Assembly (NCBI GenBank): GCA_001600355.1
Contig: BCJU01000002.1
Location: 2,976,001 to 3,040,000 of the forward strand
Direction of reading: 5' to 3'
DNA from: Meira nashicola
Taxonomy: Eukaryota > Basidiomycota > Exobasidiomycetes > Exobasidiales > Brachybasidiaceae
DNA length: 64,000 nt
Shown here: piece after piece, positions 24,114-34,244 of the stretch
How the letters are laid out: each line of letters opens with the position of its first letter
Numbering within the stretch: the first letter of the stretch is position 1
Program-made: the position numbers and the translations under genes
The notes under the pieces: generated by a model
Told to the model about the DNA's origin: nothing
What the model saw: the letters and a program-made list of their open reading frames with translations, nothing else
The model's database searches: none

Positions 24114-24505
24114 TCAATTGTCTTCCAACCTATTTGGACCTTTACTCTTTGATTGAACTGAATTCAAATTTGAATAAAGTAAAGAAGAAGGAGCTTGAAT
24201 ATTTTCTATTGGATCAATAATTCCATCATGATTTGTATCATATCCATTAAAATAACTTTGAAATCCTTTATCCATCTCACGTGGTGAACCGATACAAGAT
24301 TGACCAGCATCAATTACTCCTTTCTATAAAATGTAAAGAATTATAAGTTAAGCAATAAGCGCATTTTTCATACTCAATTGCTAACACTCACCACTGAATC
24401 ATTGCATGGCATCGGATAAAGCATCCTTGGCGGAGGTACGATTACGCATCGTGTGGCTTTGAAAGAAAATAATGCAAAGATTAAAATGATTTGAGTATTT
24501 TTCAT
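24114..24505 (-). CDS. Small secreted single-EF-hand protein
   Basis: Model: join(24114..24323, 24392..24505), 107 aa, with a 68-nt phase-0 intron (GTGAGT; TATAG). The N-terminus MKNTQIILIFALFSFKATRC is a signal peptide. Exon 2 contains a canonical calcium-binding EF-hand loop, DTNHDGIIDPIE, with the Dx(N)xDGxID...E ligand pattern, and only one such loop. Three or four cysteines are present. Small secreted EF-hand proteins of unknown role occur in many fungi. A GGGGCTA sequence at about 24696 loosely resembles the DLN promoter element but is about 190 bp away. Confidence 0.75.
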
Positions 24506-25238
24506 GTTGTCACTTAAACACCAATCAAGGTTAATAGGACGAGTTGAGATTAAGAAAAATTCGTTCGACATACGTCTATTTATTCAATTTTTTTTACCTG
24601 AATACTCTCTCCATCCAATTATGTATGGCGCCCCCTTTTTCACAGCCATCCTCATCATCCGGACTTATTATATTTGTTATCGCACGAAGAAGTATGTGGG
24701 GCTATTAGGTTAATATCTTTCAGCCTATCTTTTTTGGAGGGTAATATTGCTATTTACATCATAACCATCAGCTTTTCTACGTGCTACTTCACCCTCCGCA
24801 ATGTCCATCTGATGGCTACGAAATATGATAGATATTGACATCATAAATGATCAAACTATTAATAATCCACCCTTATCTTTTCTATTTCCCCACAAGGATA
24901 GATTCCTGTAATATTGCACTAGAGATATGCCGCGGCTAAAGGGTAAAGATCCCACGCCACTCTCTTTTCGCCGCGGGGGTATCTTCCGATTTTCCTTGAA
25001 TGCAACATACATACACTGTATATTTTTTGTTTGGCCGGGGCGGCAGATCGGGAATTTTTAGGCATTAAAACATACGCGGGGCTATACACAGATAGACGCA
25101 TGCACAGTCATTTATTCATTAAGCGAAAGAAGATAAGGACGCATTGCCAGAATAACTCTTTGTTTGATCGAATAAATGCACACTTTTCAAATACCATCAT
25201 CACATCCCTTTCTTCCCCAAATTAATAACAAGACAAGA
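24506..25238. other. Intergenic, EF-hand gene to permease
   Basis: Divergent promoter region. CGGGGCGG (about 25036) and GCGGGGCTATAC (about 25075) are GC-rich islands, not shown to be sites. Nothing else seen. Confidence 0.4.
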
Positions 25239-26960
25239 ATGGGTTCAGGATCATCAGATGAAAACGTAGTAAAAAGTTCAAATGAGAAAGCAATGATAAG
25301 CTCAAACGAAATTGGTGAAAAGAATGGTTCAACTTCATCACCACCGCCACAACAACAAAATGGTGAAGGGAATATGTTAAGGGGAGATGCCGCAACTGAA
25401 ATTTTACACCGTAAAAGATTTTCTTCTTTAGCAATCGTTGGTTTGGCATTTGCGATTTTGAATTCTCCAACAGCTGCAAGTGCTTCTTTGAGTGTTGTAA
25501 TCGTTTCAGGTGGTCCTGTTGCAGCGATATGGGGAATGTTAATAAGTGCAACGGGTGTATTGTGTATTGCAGCAAGTATGGCCGAATTAACCTCAATTTT
25601 ACCCACACCTGGAGGACCATATCACTGGTCGTACAGACTTTCACCTCCATCATTTCAAGTCGGTTTGGCGTACTTTACTGGTTGGTTAGCAGCTGCAGGT
25701 TGGGTATGTTTAACTGCAACTACTTCCAGTTTAGCAGGTTCACTTATCGTTGGTATAATCGCTCTTTTACATCCAAATTATGAAGAAAAAGCATGGCATG
25801 AATTTTTGATTTACATCGTTTTTGCTATTGGAGCTTGGGCTGTAAACGTTTTCGCTGTCAAGGCATTAGATGGTATCAATAAAGCAGCACTCATTTGGAG
25901 TTTAGCAGGTGTTGCTTTAATTATGATCACAACATTAGCATGTGCTTCACCTCAATATCAAACTGGAAAATTCGTCTTTGCGACTTATATTAATCGTACA
26001 GGTTGGAATGATGGTGTAGCATACATTCTGGGTTTATTACAAAGTACTTTTGCTCTAGTTGGAACGGATGGAGCAACTCATATTATCGATGAAATGCCAA
26101 GACCTCATATTTATGCACCTGCAGCAATGATTATCGCTCCAATTATTGGTTCATTAAGTGCATTTATCATCTTGATCGTTTTCTTATTCGTTTTGAAAGA
26201 TTTTGATGCAGTAGCAACAAGTTCTGCAGGTCCTCTATTAGAAATCATTTATCAAGCAGTTGGTAATAAAGGTGGAGCGATTGCATTATACATGTTCCCT
26301 GTTTGTTCTATGGCTTTTGCTGCAATTTCAATCTTATGTGCAAGTTCCAGACAAACTCAAGCATTCGCAAGAGATTATGGTTTACCATTTGCTCACTTTT
26401 TCAGTAAAGGAAGTCGTACTTTTGGCGTTCCAATTCCCGCAATCACATTAACTTCTTTTTGGGTTATCGTTTTTGGTTGCATTTATTTGGGAAGTACAAG
26501 CGCTTTTAATGCAATCATTTCAAGTAGTGTTGTCATGCTACAATGGACATATTGCATTCCCATTATCTTGCTCATGGTTCGTGGTAGATCTTTGTTGGAT
26601 ACAATCGCAACAGAAGAAGAAGAGAATGCAGTTCGTGAACAAAATGATATCATTCAAGGAACGATTGTCGAGCCTGGAACACAAACAATCTTACACGTAA
26701 AAAGACATTATAATATGGGAAAATGGGGTTATTTGGTAAACGCATATGGAGTTGCATTCAATATTGTTACTTCAATCTTTTTCCTCTTTCCTCCAGAATT
26801 ACCTGCAACTGGATCAACGGTAAATTATGCTGCTGCTGTGGTTGCTTTTGTTATTTTGTTAGCAGCACTTTCTTGGATCTTTGATGGTAGGAAGAAATAT
26901 TCTGGACCTCGTGATCTCGTTCATGCTCTTGCTCGTGCTCGCAATGCTAGAGAAGAATAA
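25239..26960 (+). CDS. APC-superfamily amino acid/choline/GABA permease
   Basis: Plasma-membrane or vacuolar transporter of the amino acid/choline transporter family (GABA permease-like). Single exon, 573 aa from ATG 25239. An in-frame ATG at 25176 would add 21 residues, but 25239 has the stronger context (A at -3, G at +4). After a polar 50-residue N-terminus, about twelve membrane segments follow. Family marks include ATGVLCIAASMAELTSILPT plus GGPYHWSY, GTDGATHIIDEMPRPHIYAP, and the cytosolic SSRQTQAFARDYGLPFAHFF. Substrate is not certain. The gene converges on the RNase H-like gene with only 97 bp between stop codons. Confidence 0.88.
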   Translation: MGSGSSDENVVKSSNEKAMISSNEIGEKNGSTSSPPPQQQNGEGNMLRGDAATEILHRKRFSSLAIVGLAFAILNSPTAASASLSVVIVSGGPVAAIWGMLISATGVLCIAASMAELTSILPTPGGPYHWSYRLSPPSFQVGLAYFTGWLAAAGWVCLTATTSSLAGSLIVGIIALLHPNYEEKAWHEFLIYIVFAIGAWAVNVFAVKALDGINKAALIWSLAGVALIMITTLACASPQYQTGKFVFATYINRTGWNDGVAYILGLLQSTFALVGTDGATHIIDEMPRPHIYAPAAMIIAPIIGSLSAFIILIVFLFVLKDFDAVATSSAGPLLEIIYQAVGNKGGAIALYMFPVCSMAFAAISILCASSRQTQAFARDYGLPFAHFFSKGSRTFGVPIPAITLTSFWVIVFGCIYLGSTSAFNAIISSSVVMLQWTYCIPIILLMVRGRSLLDTIATEEEENAVREQNDIIQGTIVEPGTQTILHVKRHYNMGKWGYLVNAYGVAFNIVTSIFFLFPPELPATGSTVNYAAAVVAFVILLAALSWIFDGRKKYSGPRDLVHALARARNAREE

Positions 26961-27057
26961 AAATTGTAATAAAAAACACATCATCTGCAAATCAATGTAC
27001 AATTATATAATGATTCAATTTATCTTCAAAGTTTGATATGATACAGCTTTATCCCTT

Positions 27058-28914
27058 TCAACGAACTTGAGTTAATGTAGGACCTTGATGGTTTGGCATT
27101 GTTTTATCTTTAATCTTTTTTCGTCTTTCTGCTTCTGCTGCTAGTGGTGGAGCAGTCTTTTTGCGCCATCTTACCATCGTACCACGTTGTGGAACATCTT
27201 TTAAAGCACCTTTTCTTGCCAACTTTTTCGCAAGAGCAACATCCCTAGATCGTACGTGCCAAAATCGTACATTACAATCGATCACTTCATATTTTCTTAC
27301 TGCTTCGTCAAGTACTTCCCATAAATCACGATAAGGAACAGAATCACCCGGATTTCCCAACGGTCCTTGCTCGTTTAACTTCCAACCTGTATGTCTCCAA
27401 CGCCAAATATCTACAGTAATTCCACGTACGATCCATGATTGTTCAACTCCAATCACAATCTTATCAAATCCTTCTTCTTCCCAATTTGCTAGCTCAAGTG
27501 CAGCAACGACAGCACGTAATTGTGCCCTTCTTTCTGAATTACGTGCAAATGCTGGTGCACTCTCCAATCTTTTACTCGTATTTACCTCAAAGCGAGGATC
27601 GAGTGCCTTTAATTGCTCTTCATCTTGATTTAATGGATCATCTGAAGGACAGTAAAGAATACCAATACCTCCTCTTGCTTCTGCTGAAAGTGTAAGTTTA
27701 CTCAAAAGTTCTTGTGCTTTCTTTGATCCTTCTCCTACACCTGAAAGATCACTTGTATCTAAACCAGCTTGACGAGCTGCTTGGGCTGCTTTTATAGATG
27801 CAACTTCGTTCGATTCAATGTAAACACCATTACACAATAAAAGTACTTGACGTGGATCTGTTCTTCTGATCATTCGAAGTGGTCTTGTGATACGTGGATC
27901 AAGAACGAACAAGTCTGCAACGTCTAATTGTCTTGCATCTGTCTTAAAAGTAGCATTTGTTCGAATAGTAGCACCGTCATCATCTTCTTTATTAGATTCA
28001 TTAATGGTAGGTGCCCTTCCTTGACCGTTTATATCAGCAAAAGGTGCTATTCCTCTTTCGATATCTTTTTGACTTGGTCGTTCAAATGCACGATGTCCGT
28101 TCCAACGCATTGCTTTCCAAGGTTCTTGATAATCTGATGGCTTTTTCGTGAATGATGGAGGAACGGTGAAAGGTGCATTATCCTTCTTTGCAGATGTGTT
28201 TCTGAACCAATCAGGAAGTGAACTATCAGGCATTTGAGTAGCCAAAGTGGTAACAGTTGCTGTTGTTCTTGTACTTGCAGTTGTCATCTTTGATTGACCA
28301 GCTAAAGATGCTTTATCTTCGTCTCCTTCTTCTATAGGGTTTGCATCATGAATCTCATTCCAATATTTACCTCCTTCTGGTCTACCTTCTAATTCTTGTA
28401 AATTGATACTTAAAGCGTACTTTCTTGCTTCTGAAATAGATGGATCTTTCACTTCTTGACGAAGTTCTGGTTCAAAATCATACTCTTTTGCTTTACCAAA
28501 TCTTGAAGTAGACTTTACAGGTAAGATTGCAGCACCTGATAATTGACTTTCATCAATATTATCTTCTTCGTCTTTGCTATGTTTTGATGAACCTTGTCCG
28601 ATTGTGTATGGAATAAACATACGTTTGATAACATTATGAGAAGAAAGATCACTGGGCGAATATGTTACACCACCTGGCATATCAAGTCTTACTTGTACTT
28701 TACCTGTAGCACCATTTGTTGTAGATGTCGTTTGAGAGCTTTTGCCTGTCAATACACCTCCTCCTCCAGGAACGGCATCATCAAATCCATGTCCACTTGG
28801 CAAAGCAACAGGTTGATCATCATCATTAGGCTGTTGTTCAATCGAATTAATCTTGCTATCATTAGCTTTCGAACCTTTACGATTCCATAATTCAAAGTAA
28901 CGAGGATCTGCCAT
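27058..28914 (-). CDS. RNase H-like fold protein, active site apparently degenerate
   Basis: Single exon, 618 aa. Residues 1-300 are disordered and acidic/polar. The C-terminal half resembles fungal RNase H domains: QVLLLCNGVYIES, GGIGILYCPSDDP, NSERRAQLRAVVAALELANW, KIVIGVEQSWIVRGI, then WRWRHTGWKL and VRFWHVRSRDVALAKKLARK. In active enzymes these correspond to TDG, NRAEL, TDSxYV and NxxADxLA. Here the first Asp aligns with Asn, the Glu with Gln, the second Asp with Glu and the last Asp with Ala or Lys. If this by-eye alignment is right, catalysis is unlikely and a binding role is more probable. Start at ATG 28914. Confidence 0.7.
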   Translation of the reverse strand: MADPRYFELWNRKGSKANDSKINSIEQQPNDDDQPVALPSGHGFDDAVPGGGGVLTGKSSQTTSTTNGATGKVQVRLDMPGGVTYSPSDLSSHNVIKRMFIPYTIGQGSSKHSKDEEDNIDESQLSGAAILPVKSTSRFGKAKEYDFEPELRQEVKDPSISEARKYALSINLQELEGRPEGGKYWNEIHDANPIEEGDEDKASLAGQSKMTTASTRTTATVTTLATQMPDSSLPDWFRNTSAKKDNAPFTVPPSFTKKPSDYQEPWKAMRWNGHRAFERPSQKDIERGIAPFADINGQGRAPTINESNKEDDDGATIRTNATFKTDARQLDVADLFVLDPRITRPLRMIRRTDPRQVLLLCNGVYIESNEVASIKAAQAARQAGLDTSDLSGVGEGSKKAQELLSKLTLSAEARGGIGILYCPSDDPLNQDEEQLKALDPRFEVNTSKRLESAPAFARNSERRAQLRAVVAALELANWEEEGFDKIVIGVEQSWIVRGITVDIWRWRHTGWKLNEQGPLGNPGDSVPYRDLWEVLDEAVRKYEVIDCNVRFWHVRSRDVALAKKLARKGALKDVPQRGTMVRWRKKTAPPLAAEAERRKKIKDKTMPNHQGPTLTQVR

Positions 28915-29598
28915 TGTTCAAAGTTGTCGTTATTGCTAAGATGAAAGAAGTGAATATTACATACCTCAACCTTCCCCCTCTTTTATATGCTCGATCTCTT
29001 TTGTTGTTCGGCCCGAGCGTGAAGCAATAACCTTAAAAAAGATATACGTACGCCCGCCTTCCCTTCAGCCCAGCCGCCGCCTTGCTCCACGCGTGCGCGG
29101 AAAACACATACCGCGCTATTCACTGAGAACAACACTTTTTAACTTCTTTGTCTGGAAAACTTATCCGATCAAAGGTTTGATTTTATATGCTCGTGACTCA
29201 AATGATAAACTTTTTCGGATATCAAAATAGTCAAATTCAATCACGAAAGTTCGAACTGATGACACTTAATTGATGCTTTTAGATTTCTAAGACGTAAAGG
29301 ACGAACGACGATGAACACTAATCCGCTCTTGTATAAGTAATGACAGCAGATACTTTCTTTACCTCATATAAGCCCGTCTGTGTTACGGTAAAAGAACGGA
29401 ACCGAATTCTTCAGATTGAACAAGGTTTTGACGTTGATAGTTATTTTTAGTACAGAATAAATTTTATGGATTGAAGCTGAACCGCACTCCACATTTCCAA
29501 GATGATAGCTTTTGATGTTTCATTTTATTAAGATTAACAATCAACGACAAGAAGGAAGTATAGATTTTAATACAATTAAAGAAGAAAGAAAAAAAAGA
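28915..29598. other. Intergenic, RNase H-like to GPD1
   Basis: Promoter of the minus-strand RNase H-like gene plus the GPD1 3' flank. A GC-rich patch (about 29045-29105) stands out in AT-rich surroundings. No gene seen. Confidence 0.4.
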
Positions 29599-30906
29599 TC
29601 ACAATTTGCTTGCTAAATCTTGTGCAACACCACCTTCGAATGAGATATTGTACACTGCTTTGAAAAGTGGATAATCATCAACTTTTCCACGAGCTGCTAA
29701 GAAGTTATGAACTTCACGTGCAGTTTCACTTCCTTGTAACTTTTGTCCGTTCAACAATTCCTTTTCGAGAACTTCAAACGATTTTCCAGTTTTAACAAAT
29801 GCTTCGGCACATTTACGATTCCTTCCACCGAAACAAGTTGTAATCAAATCTGCAATTCCTGCACTTGTTTCTGTAAATGTTTCAGCTTTAACACCTTCAA
29901 AGAATTCTTCAGAGAAATTCTTCATTTCCATTAATCCGATTCTCATAATTGCAGCTTTGGCATTTGAACCCCATTCTAATCCATCACAGAATCCAGCACC
30001 AATAGCAACGACGTTCTTCAATGCACCGCACAAGCTAACACCTGCAACATCTTCAATCATTCCAACTTTGAATGTAGGTCTGTCAAAGACTTTGTGGAAG
30101 ATTTCTGCGCTTTCTAGATCGCCTTCACGATATCCGATTGTAGTTTCACTGAATTTGTCTTGTGCAACTTCGTTGGCAATGTTTGCTCCTGATAATGCCA
30201 TTGTCTTGCATCCAAGGATTTCTTCGATGACATCAGCAAAGATACGGATGTTGCTATCTTTGACTTCAACACCTTTAATCATTGATAGAGCACGTGCGTT
30301 CTTGCTGACCTTTCCGCGCAATTGTGTGCAAATTCCTGGAATAAATTGATGGGGCAAGACAAAGATCAACAAATCTGCTCCGCTTGCAGCTTGAACGACA
30401 TCAGGAACGGCAACAATGTTATCTGGAAGTGTGACACCAGGTAGATATTTAACATTTTCGTGTTGTTTGTTAATGATTTGCGTTAATGGTTTTCCGTCAA
30501 CTTGTTCTTCATAAACGTACATGTTTACTTGTTCTTCGAATAATTCAGGATATCTTTGAACATTCATTCCGGCAATACGTGCGATTGCACTACCCCAATT
30601 TCCTGAGCCAATAATGGCTAATTTGTACTTGTTTGCGACCATTGTGAAATGTGAAAATGAACGATTTGAGGATTTGAATGGAAAGGTCTGTTTTGTGGTT
30701 AATAGAGTGGATGCTAGGTTTACGCTTGATCCAACTGTAAAAGCAAAGTTAGTAGGATGTATGCTACTACGAGAAATGGAAGAAAGTGGATGAAGACCTG
30801 AAAAGAATCTTGCACCTGTATTAAGAGTTTGAGATGATAAAGATTGTTTGGTAAAACCTGTTCGACCAAATATCTTACACGAAGTTGATGGTCGAAAGTT
30901 AAACAT
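29599..30906 (-). CDS. GPD1: NAD-dependent glycerol-3-phosphate dehydrogenase
   Basis: Reduces dihydroxyacetone phosphate to glycerol 3-phosphate for glycerol (osmolyte) and lipid synthesis. Single exon, 435 aa. The Rossmann motif KLAIIGSGNWGSAIARIAG is at about 95-113. Catalytic-domain signatures are ALSGANIANEVAQDKFSETT, GVSLCGALKNVVAIGAGFCD and GIADLITTCFGGRNRKCAEA. An 88-residue N-terminal extension rich in Ser/Arg/Phe precedes MVANKYKLAI, where classical Gpd1 begins; the internal ATG is at 30642. The extension looks like a mitochondrial presequence or may be skipped by downstream initiation. The C-terminus is ASKL, a perfect peroxisomal PTS1. Confidence 0.93.
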   Translation of the reverse strand: MFNFRPSTSCKIFGRTGFTKQSLSSQTLNTGARFFSGLHPLSSISRSSIHPTNFAFTVGSSVNLASTLLTTKQTFPFKSSNRSFSHFTMVANKYKLAIIGSGNWGSAIARIAGMNVQRYPELFEEQVNMYVYEEQVDGKPLTQIINKQHENVKYLPGVTLPDNIVAVPDVVQAASGADLLIFVLPHQFIPGICTQLRGKVSKNARALSMIKGVEVKDSNIRIFADVIEEILGCKTMALSGANIANEVAQDKFSETTIGYREGDLESAEIFHKVFDRPTFKVGMIEDVAGVSLCGALKNVVAIGAGFCDGLEWGSNAKAAIMRIGLMEMKNFSEEFFEGVKAETFTETSAGIADLITTCFGGRNRKCAEAFVKTGKSFEVLEKELLNGQKLQGSETAREVHNFLAARGKVDDYPLFKAVYNISFEGGVAQDLASKL

Positions 30907-32231
30907 ACATTCACCGGTAACTCTTTTATACCTTCTTGTCTACTTGACAGATGATGATCTCTATAGGAATGAGCGGGTTAACTGTCAATTGCTTCATTAC
31001 CAAGGGTGCCATATGAGTGTGGCTGAATCAAAGTGGATGTTGGGCAGTTGGTCAGTATCGGGTGAAACCCAAAATTTTGTGTCTGTTTCGCGATAAAAAA
31101 TTTTTTGGGCTGCAGGATTTGCATCAAAGATGGCTTGTGCTCTTTTGCCCGTAAAATTTTAACGCGTGCGCGTGTGTGCGTATAAATATATGTATACGGG
31201 AAGAATTGGGAAGATTTGCAAACTTATTGTTTCGCATAGTATGTATGATACATGATTGACGTTGTTTTGCAGAATAGCCGAAATTGACTGCAAGGAAAAA
31301 AGCTTATCGATTCCATCATACGAATCAAATCAATTCTATTTAGGTACATTGACAGACTAAAAGATTTTTCATCATATTTTAAAGCTTAGAGTTTTTTGAT
31401 TGGTTTCTATTCGGTCCATCGGTCATTCGATGGAAGAACTTTATGATCTTATGTGATCTCATCGTGCGCTCATTGCGCCGAGAATTCATTGTTTACAATT
31501 TGCCCGTTCAATCATAAGCAGATTTTGTTTAGCCCCCAAAAAGGAGGTGATACAGTATTTACATATTGAGATATATATGAAGCTGATTAAAAATGAAAAT
31601 AGATTATCTCTTTGCCCTATCTATAGTGAGTGCTAACCTTGTTCCGATCTCTTCCAGTTCTTTTCTATACAAGCTTTCAGAATTGAGGATCTTCTATTTA
31701 ATCCGGCAAGCCGGTAAACGCGAGAGTTTGAAAGGGCGTAGAATACTCACTTATTCAAGCTTAGGCTAAAAAGCTTTTTAAGCCCGCTGCAAGTCTGCTT
31801 AAGCCTGTTTACCATACATATATGTATACGTAAATTCTCCGGCGTTCATGCAGCTGAAATGCCTCCACTTTTTGCTCTTTAATGATCTTCAAGCTAAATT
31901 TTTTAAATGAAGAAATATTTTCCGAACGTGCAGAAGTGCAAATCTTACATATATGAACATGCCTTCTGTCGTCCGATTGGAGCACCTCTGAACAGAGGTT
32001 TGCTATTCATAGAATATTGACGAATCACGTGGATAAAACTAAGATAAGGTCACACGATATCTTAGGGATGTTACAAATTCATTGAACCTGCTCTAAAGAT
32101 CTTTATTCATTTTGAGTAAGACATATTATCTAACATAAGAGTCAATCATCAGTCAGTCAATGGTTTATTTTGAGTTTAATATTATATAATCACCTTTTAG
32201 ACATATAAGATTGAATTTTGAAGAAAACACA
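30907..32231. other. 1.3-kb intergenic region, GPD1 to small secreted gene
   Basis: GPD1 promoter side and the 3' flank of the 32232 gene. AT-rich, no coding or RNA gene recognised. Confidence 0.4.
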
Positions 32232-32588
32232 TCAAACAGGGCAAGCTGATCCAGGTTCATCACCGCAACGAATTCTTCCTGATGGTTTTGTTGCTGGTTG
32301 CTGTTGCGATTGAGGTTGCTCTTCAGGTTGTGGTTGTGTTTTAGTTTGATCATTGTTTTGAGTTTTTGGTTGACTTTGTGCTTTAGTTGGATTATTGTTT
32401 TGAATTTTTGGTTGAGGTTGTGTTTTAGTTGGATCATTGTTTTGAGGTTGAGGTTGAGGTAGAAAGAAAGTCGGTGGTAAGGAATAAGCTCCAGCATTCC
32501 ACCGATTACCATAAGGCAATGCTTGTGAGGAAGTGATAAATACCATCATGCTGAAAAAGATAATTGCCAAAAAGGATGAGAGATGCAT
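32232..32588 (-). CDS. Secreted Pro/Gln-repeat protein with C-terminal Cys pair
   Basis: Single coding exon, 118 aa. Signal peptide MHLSSFLAIIFFSMMVFITS, with a mature start near ALPYGNRW. The middle is three imperfect repeats of about 13 residues (QPQPKIQNNNPTKAQ and variants), then an acidic Gln/Pro run. The end is RIRCGDEPGSACPV, a cysteine pair seven residues apart. It resembles the plus-strand proteins at 51523 and 52341 in design (short aromatic/Pro segment, QP-repeats, C-terminal Cys pair with EPG). A GTGATT donor about 40 nt after the stop and a TTATGTTAG acceptor could form a 3'UTR intron. Function unknown; apoplastic effector or structural peptide are guesses. Confidence 0.75.
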   Translation of the reverse strand: MHLSSFLAIIFFSMMVFITSSQALPYGNRWNAGAYSLPPTFFLPQPQPQNNDPTKTQPQPKIQNNNPTKAQSQPKTQNNDQTKTQPQPEEQPQSQQQPATKPSGRIRCGDEPGSACPV

Positions 32589-33150
32589 TTTGATGATTGA
32601 ATTTATCTTTAAAAGTGGGAACTTGGGTTGAGTATAACATTAGAGAAGTAAAAGAGAATTATAGCATATTATATACCTTTTCATTTTGCAAATGATTGAA
32701 TTGCCAAGAGGTCGAAAGTTCTATCGACGCCGATATCAATAAAGAAGAATTGGTCATCAGGATGGCGATTCATAAATTCAACCTACGCCTTACGGAGGCG
32801 TACAATCATGACGAAGCCTCTAAAGTCCGCTCAAGAAGCCTGCTTTATAACTCCGACTTTTTTCATTTCTTTTGGATCTCACCGCTAATCGAAGAAAAGG
32901 TCACAAACGATCACATATTGTTAGCCGTCGGCGCTTATTTATGAATAATTATTCTCATGTCATGATTTCAGAACGTCCGCAAAACTGGTTTTCAATGTGA
33001 AGTGCATGAGATTTTTGTAAGGTTTACGATGATATACAAATAAAAAGGTGACGTGTGATAATGTACAACAAGTAAAAATCATGTGAAGAAAAAAACCATT
33101 CTTTGTCATTTGAGCAGAAAAACGGAAAGGTCATTTGAGAGACTTTATAT
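32589..33150. other. Intergenic between two small secreted genes
   Basis: AT-rich; nothing convincing. A plus-strand open frame at 32696-32944 lacks any recognisable feature. Confidence 0.4.
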
Positions 33151-33283
33151 CTGAACAAGATTAGAGAAGAAAAAAGAATGGTCAATTTAGGTCACATTGA
33201 TAATCAAAAATCTAGACTATAATCTTAAACTTACCTTTGTTGAATGAAATGATCCGGTTTCATAACTTCTTTTTTTATCGTTA

Positions 33284-33477
33284 TTAACAATTTGATCCAT
33301 TATAACCGCAATTTTTCCACCAACCTGTAGTTGAAGTTATCCACCATGGAGTTGATGAAAAGTTTGTGTTCCATCATTATTATTATTGTTGAATTGTTGT
33401 TCCCAAAAGATAGGTGCTCCATTTACGAAGGTAACCAAAAATACCACATTTAGGATTAAAATGGATGTTAAATGCAT
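33284..33477 (-). pseudogene. Frameshifted small secreted Cys-pair peptide gene
   Basis: From ATG 33477 a signal peptide (MHLTSILILNVVFLVTFVNG) and APIFWEQQFN run into an Asn tract and stop at 33337 (46 aa). From about 33370 another frame continues with a Trp-rich segment and ends at 33284 with CGYNGSNC and a stop. That is the same C-terminal Cys-pair signature as the peptides at 41996 and 43060. The break therefore lies in or just after the (AAT)n tract, consistent with a one-base indel or a read error. A GTAAGT donor (33234) and TTCAG acceptor (33151) follow as a possible 3'UTR intron. Confidence 0.6.
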
Positions 33478-34244
33478 TTTTGCAATGATTATCGGTTAGA
33501 ACCAAAGAATAAAAGAAAAGAATAATAGACTCTTGTGCCGATAAAGAAAAGGAAGAGAGGGGGAAATCGAATTGGTTGTAATGAAAGGTACAAGGTTTAT
33601 ATAATTTTCTTTTTTGTTCATATCTTAATCATATCCTTTTGCTTTTTATTATTTCAACGCCTAGAGATAGAACGCCATATAGAAAACTCAAATACTCCAA
33701 TCGTTATTTCATCTCGTTCATTCTTTTTTACCCAAATATTACCCATGCGCCCTCGGTCGGCGTAAAAATGAAAATTTAAAATGATATTATTCATTCTTCT
33801 TTCTCAGATTTAAATTCCACTTCGCACGACAAATTGATGATGAGCGCGGTTCTATTCATTCTTATTCCTCCAAGATCTGAAATGGCAGTAGAATGCATCT
33901 TTTCATTCGATTCAAGCAGATGCAGAAATTTTATTATACCTTTTTTAAAAATTCCATTCCTCATTGTTTCTGAGTCTATCAAAGTCTCATACTTGAATGA
34001 GAGTTAGAGCGGGCTGAGCTTGGATTTGTAAACTGAGTTTGAATTTATTTTCGTTATTTATTCAGCCCTTCGAAGCGTACTTTAAGTCTAGACTGGGAAA
34101 CAATCACTCAGCCTAGCATAATTCGTCATACCGTTATTAGAATGTGACATAATGTGGATTCATTCATGCCGATAAACTTGATTACATCATCTTTTATTCT
34201 CAAATCTTGGCAAAGGTATCTCTTCAAATGCAAGTTTTTTCCCT
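33478..34244. other. Intergenic, small peptide gene to CRY-DASH
   Basis: AT-rich. It should include the promoter of the minus-strand peptide gene and the CRY-DASH 3'UTR. No gene recognised. Confidence 0.4.

Noticed and set aside
32696..32944. 82-codon plus-strand frame between small secreted genes
   Set aside because: No signal peptide or motif and no supporting splice or promoter context.
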